Source of the DNA: Sacculina carcini
Taxonomy: Eukaryota; Arthropoda; Thecostraca; Sacculinidae
NCBI GenBank assembly: GCA_916048095.2
Contig: OU696583.1
Location: 3,656,501 to 3,720,500, forward strand
DNA length: 64,000 nt
Direction of reading: 5' to 3'
This document shows, piece by piece, positions 15,550-24,138 of this stretch (position 1 is the first letter of the stretch; each line of letters starts with the position of its first letter). The position numbers and the translations under genes are program-made. The notes under the pieces are model-generated. The model was not told the origin of the DNA, did no database searches, and was given only the letters and a program-made list of their open reading frames with translations.

Positions 15550-18500
15550 TAGCAGCGGGCGGTTGTGATGCGCCAATTGACCTGTGTGTGCGTGCCGAGT
15601 GTTCGAACACCACACTAGCCGCAGCACAGTTGTCACGTGCTGGCTGCCAGGTGTCGCGTGTCGGCAGCCGCTCGCCCGTGCTGTGTGTGTTTAGCGAGAC
15701 CGACCTGCTGGACAGACTGTACACCAACGTGGGCCGCGTCCAAGTGGCGCGCTCCAGCTCCTCCTCCGTCGTTGTCGACGTCGACGCCGCCGCCGCTAGT
15801 CGTCGGCGCCGACGCTCCAGTGGTCACGTGACGGTCACGAGCGCAGGTTCGGCACGCACCGTGTCTGGTGTGACAGTGAGCTGCAGTATTTCGACGAGTG
15901 CCAGTCGTGCTATCATCTCAACTGCCACCACGTCCATCTCAACTACTACCGCGGTGGGTCTGTGGGCACTTCAACGCCCAATTCAGTCAAGATGCGCACT
16001 GTGTGTATTGCGCGCTTGAACTCGCTCGATTGACTACCCGAGAATCACTACTAACTGACAGTTCAAACACGAATACACACAAGAGACTAACACAAGTGAC
16101 GTCAGTTCACCAAACGGCCAATCAGCGACCAGAGCAGGTCAAGAACGCACCGCCGCGAGCTAAACCAAGTTGCCAAGTACTTGCGCGACACACACATACA
16201 CATACATATACTCACACACTCAAACAAGCCTGCCCTAACACATACACATGCACGCATAGAGGTTCACAGACATACATACACTTACACTAAAAATATTCAC
16301 ACAACCTTTCATCTATCGTAATTAGGCGAAAAGCCGCAACAGGGTCATCACCGGGCCATTTCTGCGCTATTATATGCAATAATAGTTTTGATTTCATACG
16401 CGATAAGCTCTTGTGCTGTCATGTAGCTGCATATGCCTGTAATTAATTGGGTTTTTAGTGTTTGTTTTTGTTTTATTCAGCGATATTTTCTGCTGATGAA
16501 CTGCGTGTTAAATCCCTATACAGCTGCCGTCACACTGGAAAACAGACGTATACAATGTGTTTGATGATATTGTATTAACTTGCTCCATATATGGACACCG
16601 CATTTTCTACACATCATCTTCACATATTTTCTTCTCTAGTTCGTACTTTCTGTTTTTCGTGCTGATACCAAAACACCACTATAACGAAGGCATATACACA
16701 GTTTAAGCAATTTATGCATGTAATAGCGGCGTTCAATAAGCAATACCTCTGACTCACTTCCAGCTGTCTTTATCTGGAATGGAATTTTACATGTGTCATT
16801 TACAATTTATCCAGAAAACTACAGCTCTAAACTGATTGCGGTTTTTAGTTACAGGTGTTTGAACTGAGTCAGGTGTGAGAGTGTTCTTGTTGAGTGTCGC
16901 GCGCTGATCCAGTATCTCGTATAGTACTTGTAATATCCACGCTAGACGGGTTTTTATTACTATACACTATCGCTCGCAGTCTAGTGTTGTGTCCAGATGA
17001 GAACCTTAATCTGTCAGGCTGGATGTTAATGTAATTTGTATTATTGTTGTTGTTTTCAGTCGGACAATGGACCCAGTGAAGCGACAGTTGGTGAGACCTC
17101 AAGTCACGCGCCTCCCTCCCCCGCTGCCCCTCCCACCGGCCCCGCCGCGGGGGCTATGCAAGCCGTGCTCGACGACATTTTCAAGCAGGTGCGCACCGAG
17201 CGCGCCAGTGCCGGCATTGGGCCCGCGGCGGCGGCTGGCGAGACAGCGACGGTGGCGGCCTCTGCTGGCGGCGGTGGTTCTGACGTGCGTCAACAGCAGC
17301 AGATGCACCCTAATGTGACGGCGGGTCAGCCGGGCCTGGCTCTCACGCGGACTGTAGCTCGCGACTCGGCTGACCCCAGCGACCCCGCCGACACTACCAG
17401 CTTATCAGCTAGCCAGCTAGCAGCTTACAGGTGCGGCATTCACTCGCTGAGCTTGAGCTCCTGGCCGGGTGTGTATCACGGCCACACTCGTCTGTGTGTT
17501 CATTCGCCGCTGGATTGCGTGAAAATGCATTATTTCTGTTGTCAGGACACTTTCACGTGTTGTGTGGTTAACTGCGAGATTTACATGAGGACCTTTAGTT
17601 GTGTTCTGTCTGAATCAATGTCATCCATTCATTCTCCTCCTTCAGCGTGCTATTCGTTTACCTGTATTAACAAGCACGAGAGATATCACTGACAGACTCG
17701 AGAAAATTGCAAGTTAAAATGATGACGCATCAATAACACACAGACATACATACAGCGTGAGCGAATGTGCTGATGCCGTTCAATGTGTCAGTCACTGTTC
17801 GTCACATACAAACACACACACATACATACATGACTTAGACAACTGCTGATGCCGTCTAGTGGTCTAGTGGTGAAACTGTCACAGTCACAGTGCTAATACG
17901 CTGGCGTTTCCGTGCGCCTGCTAGAATACAGCGCTGCCAGGCAACTGGCAATTAAATGAAGCGGACACACCATTTATAACTATTCAATACGTATTTATGG
18001 ACACAGTATAATTGAGCATCAATGCGTGATTCAGATATTTTAATCCAGCAGAGCAGATCTTGACGGCCCGCCATTGCATCATATTTTCACCGACTTATTC
18101 TAGTTTTCAAGTGAAAATTGTCCTATTTGACTACGCGATCGTTTTCCGGTAATGCCAGCATCGCTGTTGTATCATTTGTCAGGAATTCGGATCGTCTAGT
18201 GTGTCCCATCTGCAAGAAGCAGGACTTTGTCAATCGTAACCAACTATCGGCGCACACCAAGACGCACCAGATGGACCAGCGACGTCATCGCTGCAACGTG
18301 TGTGACGTGGCGTTTCGCTCGGAGAAGCGACTCAGCAAGCATTGCCGCACCAGCGAGCACCTGCAGAAGGTGTGTACTGTCTCCCCGACCAGAGCCTACG
18401 CAATGTGTTAGGCCCCCAAAGGCAATGCTGGAGCCCCCATTATAATAGAGGCACGATTTTGGGAAAATGCAGTTACGAGCAGCCCCTCGGTCTCCTGGGG

Positions 18501-19854
18501 CCTTTTATATGCTACTTTATGATACATTTTAATATCACGTCTGAGGCAACGGGTCCCCTCAGCACTCGGAGGTGGTTGCTACGGCTCTGGTAACCGTAAA
18601 TGTGAGATGCCAGCAAACTTGTTGAAATGTGCAAGAAAATTCATCAGTCATTCACGATGGCGTGAATTGTGACAAGCACATTGTCCCATGTTTGAATGTC
18701 TCGTGAATAATTCCTAGTTGAATAGTTTCTTACCGGCATAATGCACATATTGTGGGGACTTGAAAAACAGCTTTCTAACTTAGCAGGCTCAGCACTCACG
18801 CAGGCTTCAATTTTGTTTGCACTGACATTGTCGAGTTTGTTCAGCGTTGCAACTTGTTTTATATCGCCATTTATTTCGTTTCATCATATATATGCGTGTG
18901 TGGGAGGGCAGGCGACCATGTTGGACAAGTTAGGCAAGACACAGACAGATCGGCGCATCTACGAGTGTTTGTTCTGCATGCGCGGCTTTCATAACGTCGG
19001 CATGTTGCACAAGCACCTGCGCTGCAAGACGCACGTGACCGGCTTGGAGAACGCTGGCTGGCTGCCGTGCGGCGTTTATGCGCAACTGGAGTTGGCCGGC
19101 GTAGTGCAGCGCACTGACGGACCCGACTGTGTTAACGTGCACGACTCCTGGGCCAACTACTGCCATCTGCAGGCGAGACCGACAACACAACACAACACAA
19201 CACACTTCGAGCTGGGTGTGCTGGCGTTTGGTTAGATCAGTGGTTCCCAAACAGTGTACACGTACCATTAGCGGTACGCGAGGATCTTCCAGGTGGTACG
19301 CAAACACTTTCGGTGTAATTAAGAATGGCACCAGGACTTGCCTTCCTATGTGCTGTGATTAAAGTAAAGTCCCTCATTGACCAGCTGGTGGAGAATCAGT
19401 CCTCGCATTGGGTTGTTTTTCAGTTGAGTTGTGTGTTCTACTTGTACATGTATGTAAATAAAGTAACTAAATTTTTCTGGAACCAACCGGCTTGCGGCGA
19501 CTGTACGGGGGCTCAATCACAGAAAGGTTGGGAACCACTGCGGTTAGGTGACGATGATTGGTGTTTAGGGGCGCACCGGTCCGCATGTTTGCTTAACACA
19601 CGAATAAATGTGTGCTTGTGTGTGCGCAGGATTTGTCGCTGGTGCTTCTGAAAGATCGACAGGGCGAAATGTACGACTGGCGACGAAAATTCGAGCAGAT
19701 CAAACAAGGCCAGTTACCCAGCCAGTATCCGTACGAGGTGGACCCGAAGCTGCGTGGCAACACTGACCCAGGACGCGCGCGTCCCGTGTTCCCCGACGAT
19801 TTCAGCGCAACAGTCGCTGCACCAGTCAGCTGCGCCGCCGAGCCCGTGCGCTAA
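114..19854 (+). CDS. shn-like: Schnurri/HIVEP-like zinc-finger transcription factor (5' partial, 8 exons seen)
   Basis: Exons: 114-2746, 13590-13717, 14395-14461, 15651-15953, 17060-17430, 18183-18369, 18912-19172, 19630-19854 (stop TAA). All junction phases agree (0,2,0,0,2,0,0), giving 1390 aa from ATG 116. Exon 1 follows an acceptor at 112-113, so upstream exons probably exist. A C2H2 pair at residues ~118-175 has the ZAS-type linker ([13 protein letters not shown] then SFKTKSN) and is followed by an acidic stretch. Next come Ser-rich sequence, a basic SSKRRRLS stretch (~350) and a motif ending VSMYSQW (~800). Exons 6-7 encode three more C2H2 fingers, the last followed by a [10 protein letters not shown] tail. 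From memory this resembles the extra C-terminal finger cluster of invertebrate Schnurri proteins, which act with Smads in BMP/Dpp signalling. A second ZAS pair was not found. Exons 1, 6 and 7 are solid; exons 2-4 rest on phase and splice signals only. Confidence 0.75.
467..640 (+). other. ZAS-type C2H2 zinc-finger pair in the Schnurri-like exon
   Basis: Two consecutive C2H2 fingers. The first is C-x2-C with H-x3-H ending HIRSH; the second is C-x2-C with a KTKSN core and H-x5-H. The linker TNERPF is close to the canonical TGERPY linker. In HIVEP/Schnurri such pairs bind kB-like or Smad-associated GC-rich sites. The acidic run just after it (DDEEDSS and onward) matches the acidic segment of the ZAS domain. 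Confidence 0.85.
3522..3590. repeat. (TA)n microsatellite
   Basis: About 70 bp of uninterrupted TA, directly beside the CTAG end of the first Helitron-like unit. The element probably inserted into this TA-rich target. Confidence 0.95.
3595..6332 (-). mobile_element. Non-autonomous Helitron-like element, unit 1
   Basis: Read on the minus strand it starts 5'-TCTATAATC after an A. It ends with a CCGCACAACGGGCGG hairpin (CCGC/GCGG stem, 7-nt loop), then about 10 bases and CTAG before a T. These are the classic Helitron signatures: TC start, subterminal hairpin, CTRR end, A/T target, no target duplication. Length 2738 bp, AT-rich, no Rep/helicase ORF. The 5' part holds about three diverged tandem copies (~380 bp) of a module with CCGCCGTAACTT; the 3' part holds several degenerate copies of the terminal hairpin motif. 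A remnant of a hAT-like end (CAGGGGTCCCAAACACGCGG) is near 4540. Confidence 0.7.
6337..9938 (-). mobile_element. Non-autonomous Helitron-like element, unit 2 (tandem with unit 1)
   Basis: Same termini as unit 1: TCTATAATC after A at 9938, and hairpin plus CTAG before T at 6337. It abuts unit 1 with only 4 bp between them (head-to-tail tandem). Total 3602 bp, or about 2742 bp after subtracting the 857-bp Harbinger insert and its 3-bp duplication, nearly the length of unit 1. The 5' kilobase (about 8920-9938) is almost identical to 5340-6332, and the segment near 6403-6620 matches 4455-4670. Confidence 0.7.
7036..7892 (+). mobile_element. PIF/Harbinger deletion derivative 1, inserted in Helitron unit 2
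   Basis: Terminal inverted repeats begin AGCCG and continue GGTCACACGAGGCCAA; flanked by TAA on both sides (7033-7035, 7893-7895), as expected for PIF/Harbinger (TWA). Both ends carry arrays of CCAAC-N-GTTGGC-like palindromes. The interior retains a broken 5' piece of a HARBI1-like transposase (7319-7500, [11 protein letters not shown] region) with a stop and a frameshift after RMDE. A related site without the insert is seen near 63335 in the reverse copy. Confidence 0.85.
10779..11015 (+). mobile_element. MITE, four-copy family, copy 1
   Basis: Starts CAGAGCCGATGC and ends GCTGCTACGGCTCTG. Core features shared with three other copies: GGGAAAATGCAGTTAC, TTTTATGCGC, GCAACGGG. Flanks GCTACAAG and GTTGCAAG (6/8) suggest an 8-bp target duplication, i.e. 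hAT-like. Confidence 0.7.
11618..11901. mobile_element. hAT-type MITE with perfect 8-bp target duplication
   Basis: Terminal repeats CAGTGGTTCCCAAA and its complement; AGATAGAG immediately on both sides (11610-11617, 11902-11909). 284 bp, no coding capacity. TGGTTCCC termini with 8-bp duplications are typical of hAT elements. Confidence 0.88.
12092..12211. repeat. Foldback repeat with perfect 31-nt arms
   Basis: Arms at 12092-12122 and 12181-12211 are exact reverse complements around a 58-bp loop. Each arm contains the 12-bp palindrome GAACTATAGTTC at its inner end. Likely a tiny MITE or snap-back; no target duplication recognised. Confidence 0.8.
13590..13717 (+). CDS. Candidate internal exon 2 of the Schnurri-like gene
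   Basis: Open only in the frame that begins right after TAG at 13587-13589, which serves as the acceptor AG behind a run of GTGTGTGTATGTATG. It starts in phase 0, matching the phase-0 donor at 2747, and ends in phase 2 at a GTGAGC donor (13718). The encoded 42 residues are Ser/His/Thr/Arg-rich (starts SGVERHSCG), with no recognised domain. It could be an intronic open stretch; the phase match with the next candidate is the main support. Confidence 0.5.
13818..13973. mobile_element. Short hAT-like MITE remnant
   Basis: Begins CGGGGGTCGGCAACCCGCGG, a frequent hAT-type terminus, and is flanked by GGTCTAATC on both sides (13809-13817, 13974-13982). The right terminus is poorly preserved. 156 bp. 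Confidence 0.6.
14395..14461 (+). CDS. Candidate internal exon 3 of the Schnurri-like gene (67 nt)
   Basis: Small exon between CGCTTTCAG and GTCGGA. It needs two bases from the preceding exon, exactly what 13590-13717 supplies, and ends in phase 0. It encodes about 22 residues ([11 protein letters not shown] and onward). No homology claim; support is splice signals and phase only. Confidence 0.45.
14685..14935 (-). mobile_element. MITE, four-copy family, copy 2
   Basis: Reverse orientation. Right end GCTACGGCTCTG, left end CGGGCCGTAGTCA; flanked by TGAACACA and TGAACACT, a 7/8 target duplication. Shares the GAAAATGCAGTTAC and GCAGCGGGTCCCCTC core with the other copies. Confidence 0.7.
15651..15953 (+). 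CDS. Candidate internal exon 4 of the Schnurri-like gene
   Basis: Acceptor CTGGCTGCCAG, donor GTGGGT at 15954, phase 0 to phase 0, 101 codons. Contains [13 protein letters not shown], then a Ser run and an RRRRR basic patch, then Ser/Thr-rich low complexity as in the long first exon. A GC-rich, codon-like composition distinguishes it from the surrounding intron. The acceptor could instead lie at 15556, but that breaks phase. Confidence 0.55.
17060..17430 (+). CDS. Internal exon 5 of the Schnurri-like gene
   Basis: Acceptor TTGTTGTTTTCAG, donor GTGCGG at 17431. Starts phase 0, ends phase 2, and joins in frame to the zinc-finger exon at 18183. Encodes 123 residues: a Pro/Ala/Gly-rich linker containing [16 protein letters not shown]. 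No domain recognised. Confidence 0.7.
18183..18369 (+). CDS. Exon 6 of the Schnurri-like gene: two C2H2 fingers
   Basis: Acceptor ATCATTTGTCAG, donor GTGTGT at 18370. Encodes two tandem C2H2 fingers: one with CPICKKQ and H-x3-H, one with [17 protein letters not shown] and H-x5-H. Together with the finger in the next exon this forms a C-terminal triad. A MITE (18390-18589) begins only 20 bp beyond the donor. Confidence 0.85.
18390..18589 (+). mobile_element. MITE, four-copy family, copy 3 (Schnurri-like intron 6)
   Basis: CAGAGCCTACGC at the left, TTGCTACGGCTCTG at the right, with the GGGAAAATGCAGTTAC core and CTGAGGCAACGGGTCCCCTC. About 200 bp, slightly shorter than its relatives. It begins 20 bp past the exon 6 donor. 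Confidence 0.7.
18912..19172 (+). CDS. Exon 7 of the Schnurri-like gene: last C2H2 finger and conserved tail
   Basis: Begins after GTGTGTGGGAGGGCAG, phase 0. Contains a C2H2 finger (YECLFC, HLRCKTH) followed by a tail with [14 protein letters not shown] and DCVNVHDSW, a pattern I associate from memory with the last finger of invertebrate Schnurri proteins. The only phase-compatible donor is GC (CAG then GCGAGA). Without splicing the frame stays open to a stop near 19235. Confidence 0.8.
19238..19541. mobile_element. hAT-type MITE in Schnurri-like intron 7
   Basis: Starts CAGTGGTTCCCAAAC and ends GGTTGGGAACCACTG; flanks GGTTAGAT and GGTTAGGT match at 7 of 8 positions. Same terminal class as 11618-11901, but the interior is different. 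Confidence 0.75.
19630..19854 (+). CDS. Terminal exon 8 of the Schnurri-like gene
   Basis: Acceptor GCTTGTGTGTGCGCAG, phase 0, 74 codons then TAA at 19852-19854. Encodes a charged, Pro-containing C-terminus ([16 protein letters not shown], then PEDPK-like segments). No domain. No canonical AATAAA is visible in the short 3' region before the transposon at 20103. Confidence 0.65.
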   Translation, partial: DLSLVLLKDRQGEMYDWRRKFEQIKQGQLPSQYPYEVDPKLRGNTDPGRARPVFPDDFSATVAAPVSCAAEPVR

Positions 19855-20102
19855 TGCTGTGTCAACCGACCGCTCACCAGGTGCTTATCAACTGTGATAC
19901 ATAGTAGTGGTGTTGGAGATTAGCTCGACACGAGGTGCTTCATTGTTAAGATGTCAGCCATGTGTGTTGTCCGTGCGAGTATCCACCCGGGCTTGTTGCA
20001 TAATACACTAAATACAAGTGCATCAGCGAGCGAAGCGTTTGCAGATGAGCACGAGTGTTGGGGACATGTGCAAACGTACTGGCTCACCGGTTATTACAAC
20101 TC
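19855..20102 (+). other. 3' flank / likely 3' UTR of the Schnurri-like gene
   Basis: Sequence between the stop codon and the first retrotransposon repeat. No canonical polyadenylation hexamer seen; the true 3' end may have been displaced by the insertion at about 20103. Confidence 0.4.
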
Positions 20103-21065
20103 AACTACGCATACAAACCCCCTGGCGTCGCCACTGTTGACACTGATATGATAAAACCAGGTTCTGAACATGATTAACAACATGGAAAAGAACAAGGGAT
20201 GAAAATTCGTTAGAAATTGAGCCGACGTTGCTTCAAAATCATTGGACATCGAATATCGACGCACAACACACAAACATGAGCCATAGCATATGTATTGCCA
20301 ATCAGGAGCCAATAGAACACATGAAGCCAGTTCTGCACTATTGCTATAGAACGCCGCACACCACGAACGCAAGACGTCATTGAGCACAGGGGTTGCGAAC
20401 GCACTCAACAAAAACAAAAAAACGTAGACATATTTCGCTATAGAACAAATAATGAACGCGATTTCAACATAAGAGTTCATCTATCATCCCCACAAGTAAA
20501 CACGCACATCAGTTAAGATTCACAACTAAAAAGAATAGAACGAACCTTGTACACCAGCAACACACGAACCAGCAGCACTGCCTGTAAGACGACAGAACAA
20601 ACGATAATTACTACCAGGAAAGAGCTCATGAAACCACATCACAAAGTTGTATCATCAGTTAAGATTCATCTCATGGTCATTCATAACGCGAACAATAAAC
20701 AATATCATCACACAGAAAAGACAAAAGCCATTATGACTTCCAAAATGCACTAACGTCAAGAAGCCGTGCATGGACGATCACAGCAAGCCGAACCCAGCAA
20801 GCAGCAATCTGTCCAAATACAAACACAACACTACATTAGCGCTTGAAACTGTCGACGTAGCGTCTGTGTGATGAGCCACAATGCTCAGACAGCCAAGGGA
20901 ACAAGCGTTCGTTCACAATTATTCACATATTGATTTAGTTGTCATCATGTGGATTGTGAGAGGACAGTGCGGCCGAGGTAGAGCACACACACCTGCAGGA
21001 CGCGGACGCCTCTGCAACTCCGGTACACTGCAAACACAATTAAAACCAGTATCAGAGGACACGAT
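20103..21065 (+). repeat. Direct repeat DR1 flanking a non-LTR reverse transcriptase
   Basis: About 963 bp, roughly 96% identical by eye to 22960-23930. Both begin near AACT(A/G)CGCATACAAA and end at exactly the same point, CAGAGGACACGAT. The sequence does not look protein-coding. It may be the 3' UTR of an upstream 5'-truncated copy of the same element. Confidence 0.75.
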
Positions 21066-22940
21066 CACACATCAGCCACATCACTCCATCACAAGAAGTC
21101 AGAAAAATCATCGGACGAAAACACATTAAGCACAGATCCACTATACACACCATTCACACATGCGCAGACACGACACATCATACACAACATCAAACAATCA
21201 TCAGCCTGTGGTTCAGATGGAATAAGTAACATCCACCTGAAACATCTTGAAACACAAGGCACACAGACAATCACCAACATATCCAACTACAGCTACTCAC
21301 ACAACACAATACCTCACATCTGGAAAACGGGCATCATCATCACACTACACAAACAAGGCACGGACCCCACGCTACCTTCTTCACATTGTCCAATCACACT
21401 GCTCTGCACACCATCAAAAATCACAGAACGCCTCATACTCAAACTCATCACATCACAAGTCCCTCTCTCACAACACGGCTTCAGATCACTGCACTCTACA
21501 ACCACACTGCTCACAAAACTCACACAGACTATGATGGGTACCATAAACACAACAAAACCACCACACCGAACACTACTCATAACACTTGACATCTGCAAAG
21601 CCTTCGACAGAGTTCCACGACACAATCTTACAAACAAAATACTAAACACCACACTACACACTAACACAAAGAGATGGTTGGCCAACACAACAACAACGGC
21701 CAGACAACCTGAGGAACGTCAGAATCAGAACCTCGCTGTCAGATGCGCCCATGTGAGGTACAACGGACAATCATCTCACACACGCAACAAACGGAGTCCC
21801 TCAGGGCTCCGTTTTAGCACCAACACTATTCAACCTATACCTACATGACATGCCAGCACCCAACACTCCATCCACACAGATATCATCATATGCAGACATC
21901 ACAATCACACAGACACGTCGACACAGCAGTGCACACACTACAACCTTTTATCAACACACTACAACAATGGTTCACCACAAACAAACTGAACATTGCACCT
22001 GTCAAATCCACAGCCACACTCATCACCATCTGGACATCCGAACACAACTACACACCACAAATCACTTTCAACAACACGATCATCCCACACACGCACACAC
22101 CAAAAATACTAGGCGTCACATACGACAAACCTCTAATTCAAAAACACATCACCAACATCAAAACCAAAGTGACTCCACGCCTCAGCACACACCTGAAAAC
22201 ACTCGCACACAACCACCATATACTAACAATACATAAGACCCGCGATAGAACACGCTAGCCCGCACACGCACGCTAGCGATCTCGCAACACGCCACACAAA
22301 CACACTTCAAACCACTGCACTCAGAACCATCACAGGATGCACAGGCAACACACCACCACCATCACGAAACAAAAATCCACAAACTGACACACCACCTAGA
22401 CATGAGAGACACACAAACACTAGCAGCAGCAGTCACCAACACAGCACATCCACTACATCACCTCACAACACAAGAAAACACAGACAGAAACATAAAAACA
22501 ACACCAAGCACACTTTACCACATACAAATTTTCACGTCACTTTCAACAGCTCCCCCACGCACATCAATGAAGAAACACATACACACAGAGATCGCACGGA
22601 AAGCTATAAACTCACTACAACACAATAAACTCCTACAAAGACACCCACCGGACATACACAAATAAGAGAACACACTCACACGCGAAAACAAGGTGCATCT
22701 GGTCAGGTTGAGATGCGGTCATCATCCTGCCCTTCTGTCATATCAGAAAAGGTTGAATGACTCAATCGATGACACCTGTCCAGATTGCAATTCAACACCA
22801 CACACCATAACACTCATGGAACACACACAACTCAGACGCCAACACAAAATCAATTCAATCAGGGACCTGTGGAACAACCCGGTCGGTGCCGTGTCTTTCC
22901 TTAGGAGCTCGAGGTTGCTCGGCCATACAACCTGAGGAAC
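21066..22940 (+). pseudogene. Degenerate non-LTR (Jockey/CR1-like) reverse transcriptase
   Basis: Fragments in several frames show RT order: KTGIIITLHKQG and CPITLLCTPSK near 21330-21430, LITLDICKAFDRVPRHNL near 21580-21630, then a block near 21780-21900 with a PQG-like turn and an AD-containing palm segment. The thumb region (NTPKILGVTYDKPL-like) lies near 22090-22140 and a C-terminal Cys/His segment (RLRCGHHPALLSYQKRL, CPDCN) near 22700-22800. Multiple frameshifts and stops make it dead. No apurinic endonuclease domain is present upstream; DR1 joins directly to the RT. Confidence 0.8.
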
Positions 22941-22959
22941 GTCAACAACTCCATACTCC

Positions 22960-23930
22960 AACTGCGCATACAAAGACCAAACCCCCTGGCGCCGCCAATG
23001 TTGACACTGATATGATAAAACCAGGTTCTGAGCATGATAAACAACATGGAAAAGAACCAGGGATGAAATTTAGGCAGAAATTGAGCCGACGTTGCTTCAA
23101 AATCGTGGGACATCGAATATCGACGCACAACACACACAAACATGAGCCATAGCATATGTATTGCCAATCACGAACCAATAGAACACATGAAGCCAGTTCT
23201 GCACTATTGCTATAGAACGCCGCACACCACGAACACAAGACGTCATTGAGCACAGGGGTTGCGAACGCACTAAAAAAACAAAAAAACGTAGACATATTTC
23301 GCTATAGAACAGATAATGAACGCGATTTCAACATAGAAGTTCATCCATCATCCTCACAAGTAAACACGCACATCAGTTAAGATTCACAACTAAAAAGAAT
23401 AGAACGAACCTTGTACACCAGCAACACACGAACCAGCAGCACTGCCTGTAAGACGACATAACAAACGATAATTACTACCAGGAAAGAGCTCATGAAACCA
23501 CATCACAAAGTTGTATCATCAGTGAAGATTCATCTCATGGTCATTCATAACGCGAACAATAAACAATATCATCACACAGAAAAGACTAAAGCCAGTATGA
23601 CTTCCAAAATGCACTAACGTCAAGAAGCCGTGCATGGACGATCACAGCAAGCCGAACCCAGCAAGCAGCAATCTGTCCAAATACAAACACAACACTACAT
23701 TAGCGCTTGAAACTGTCGACGTAGCGTCTGTGTGATGAGCCACAATGGTCAGACAGCCAAGGGAACAAGCGTTCGTTCACAATTAGTCACATATTGATTT
23801 AGTTGTCATCATGTGATTGAGAGAGGACAGTGCGAGCGAGGTAGAGCACACACACACCTGCAGGACGCGGACGCCTCTGCAACTCCGGTACACTGCAAAC
23901 ACAAATAAAACCAGTATCAGAGGACACGAT
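22960..23930 (+). repeat. Direct repeat DR2, downstream copy
   Basis: About 971 bp, near-identical to 20103-21065, following the RT C-terminus. It ends at the same base as DR1, after which unique sequence leads into RPLP0. Consistent with a long 3' UTR of a tandemly inserted element, or with an LTR-like repeat. Confidence 0.75.
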
Positions 23931-24138
23931 AGCCACAACAAAAACAATCACATAACTGCCAATACTTACACGGTGCCACGCGCCACCACTGCGACCGCTC
24001 CAAATACACCGTCAAACAACACTTCCAGGTTGCGCTTGTGTATTGCGACATGGCATCACACACACAAACTGAGACGCCGGCGAGGCCGGTATAGCGCAAC
24101 CGCCACCAGGTATTCCCGACGCCGTGCAGTCGAGCGTG
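23931..24138. other. 3' flank of RPLP0
   Basis: About 200 bp between the retrotransposon end and the RPLP0 stop. On the minus strand this would be the RPLP0 3' UTR. No clear AATAAA complement was recognised. Confidence 0.4.
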
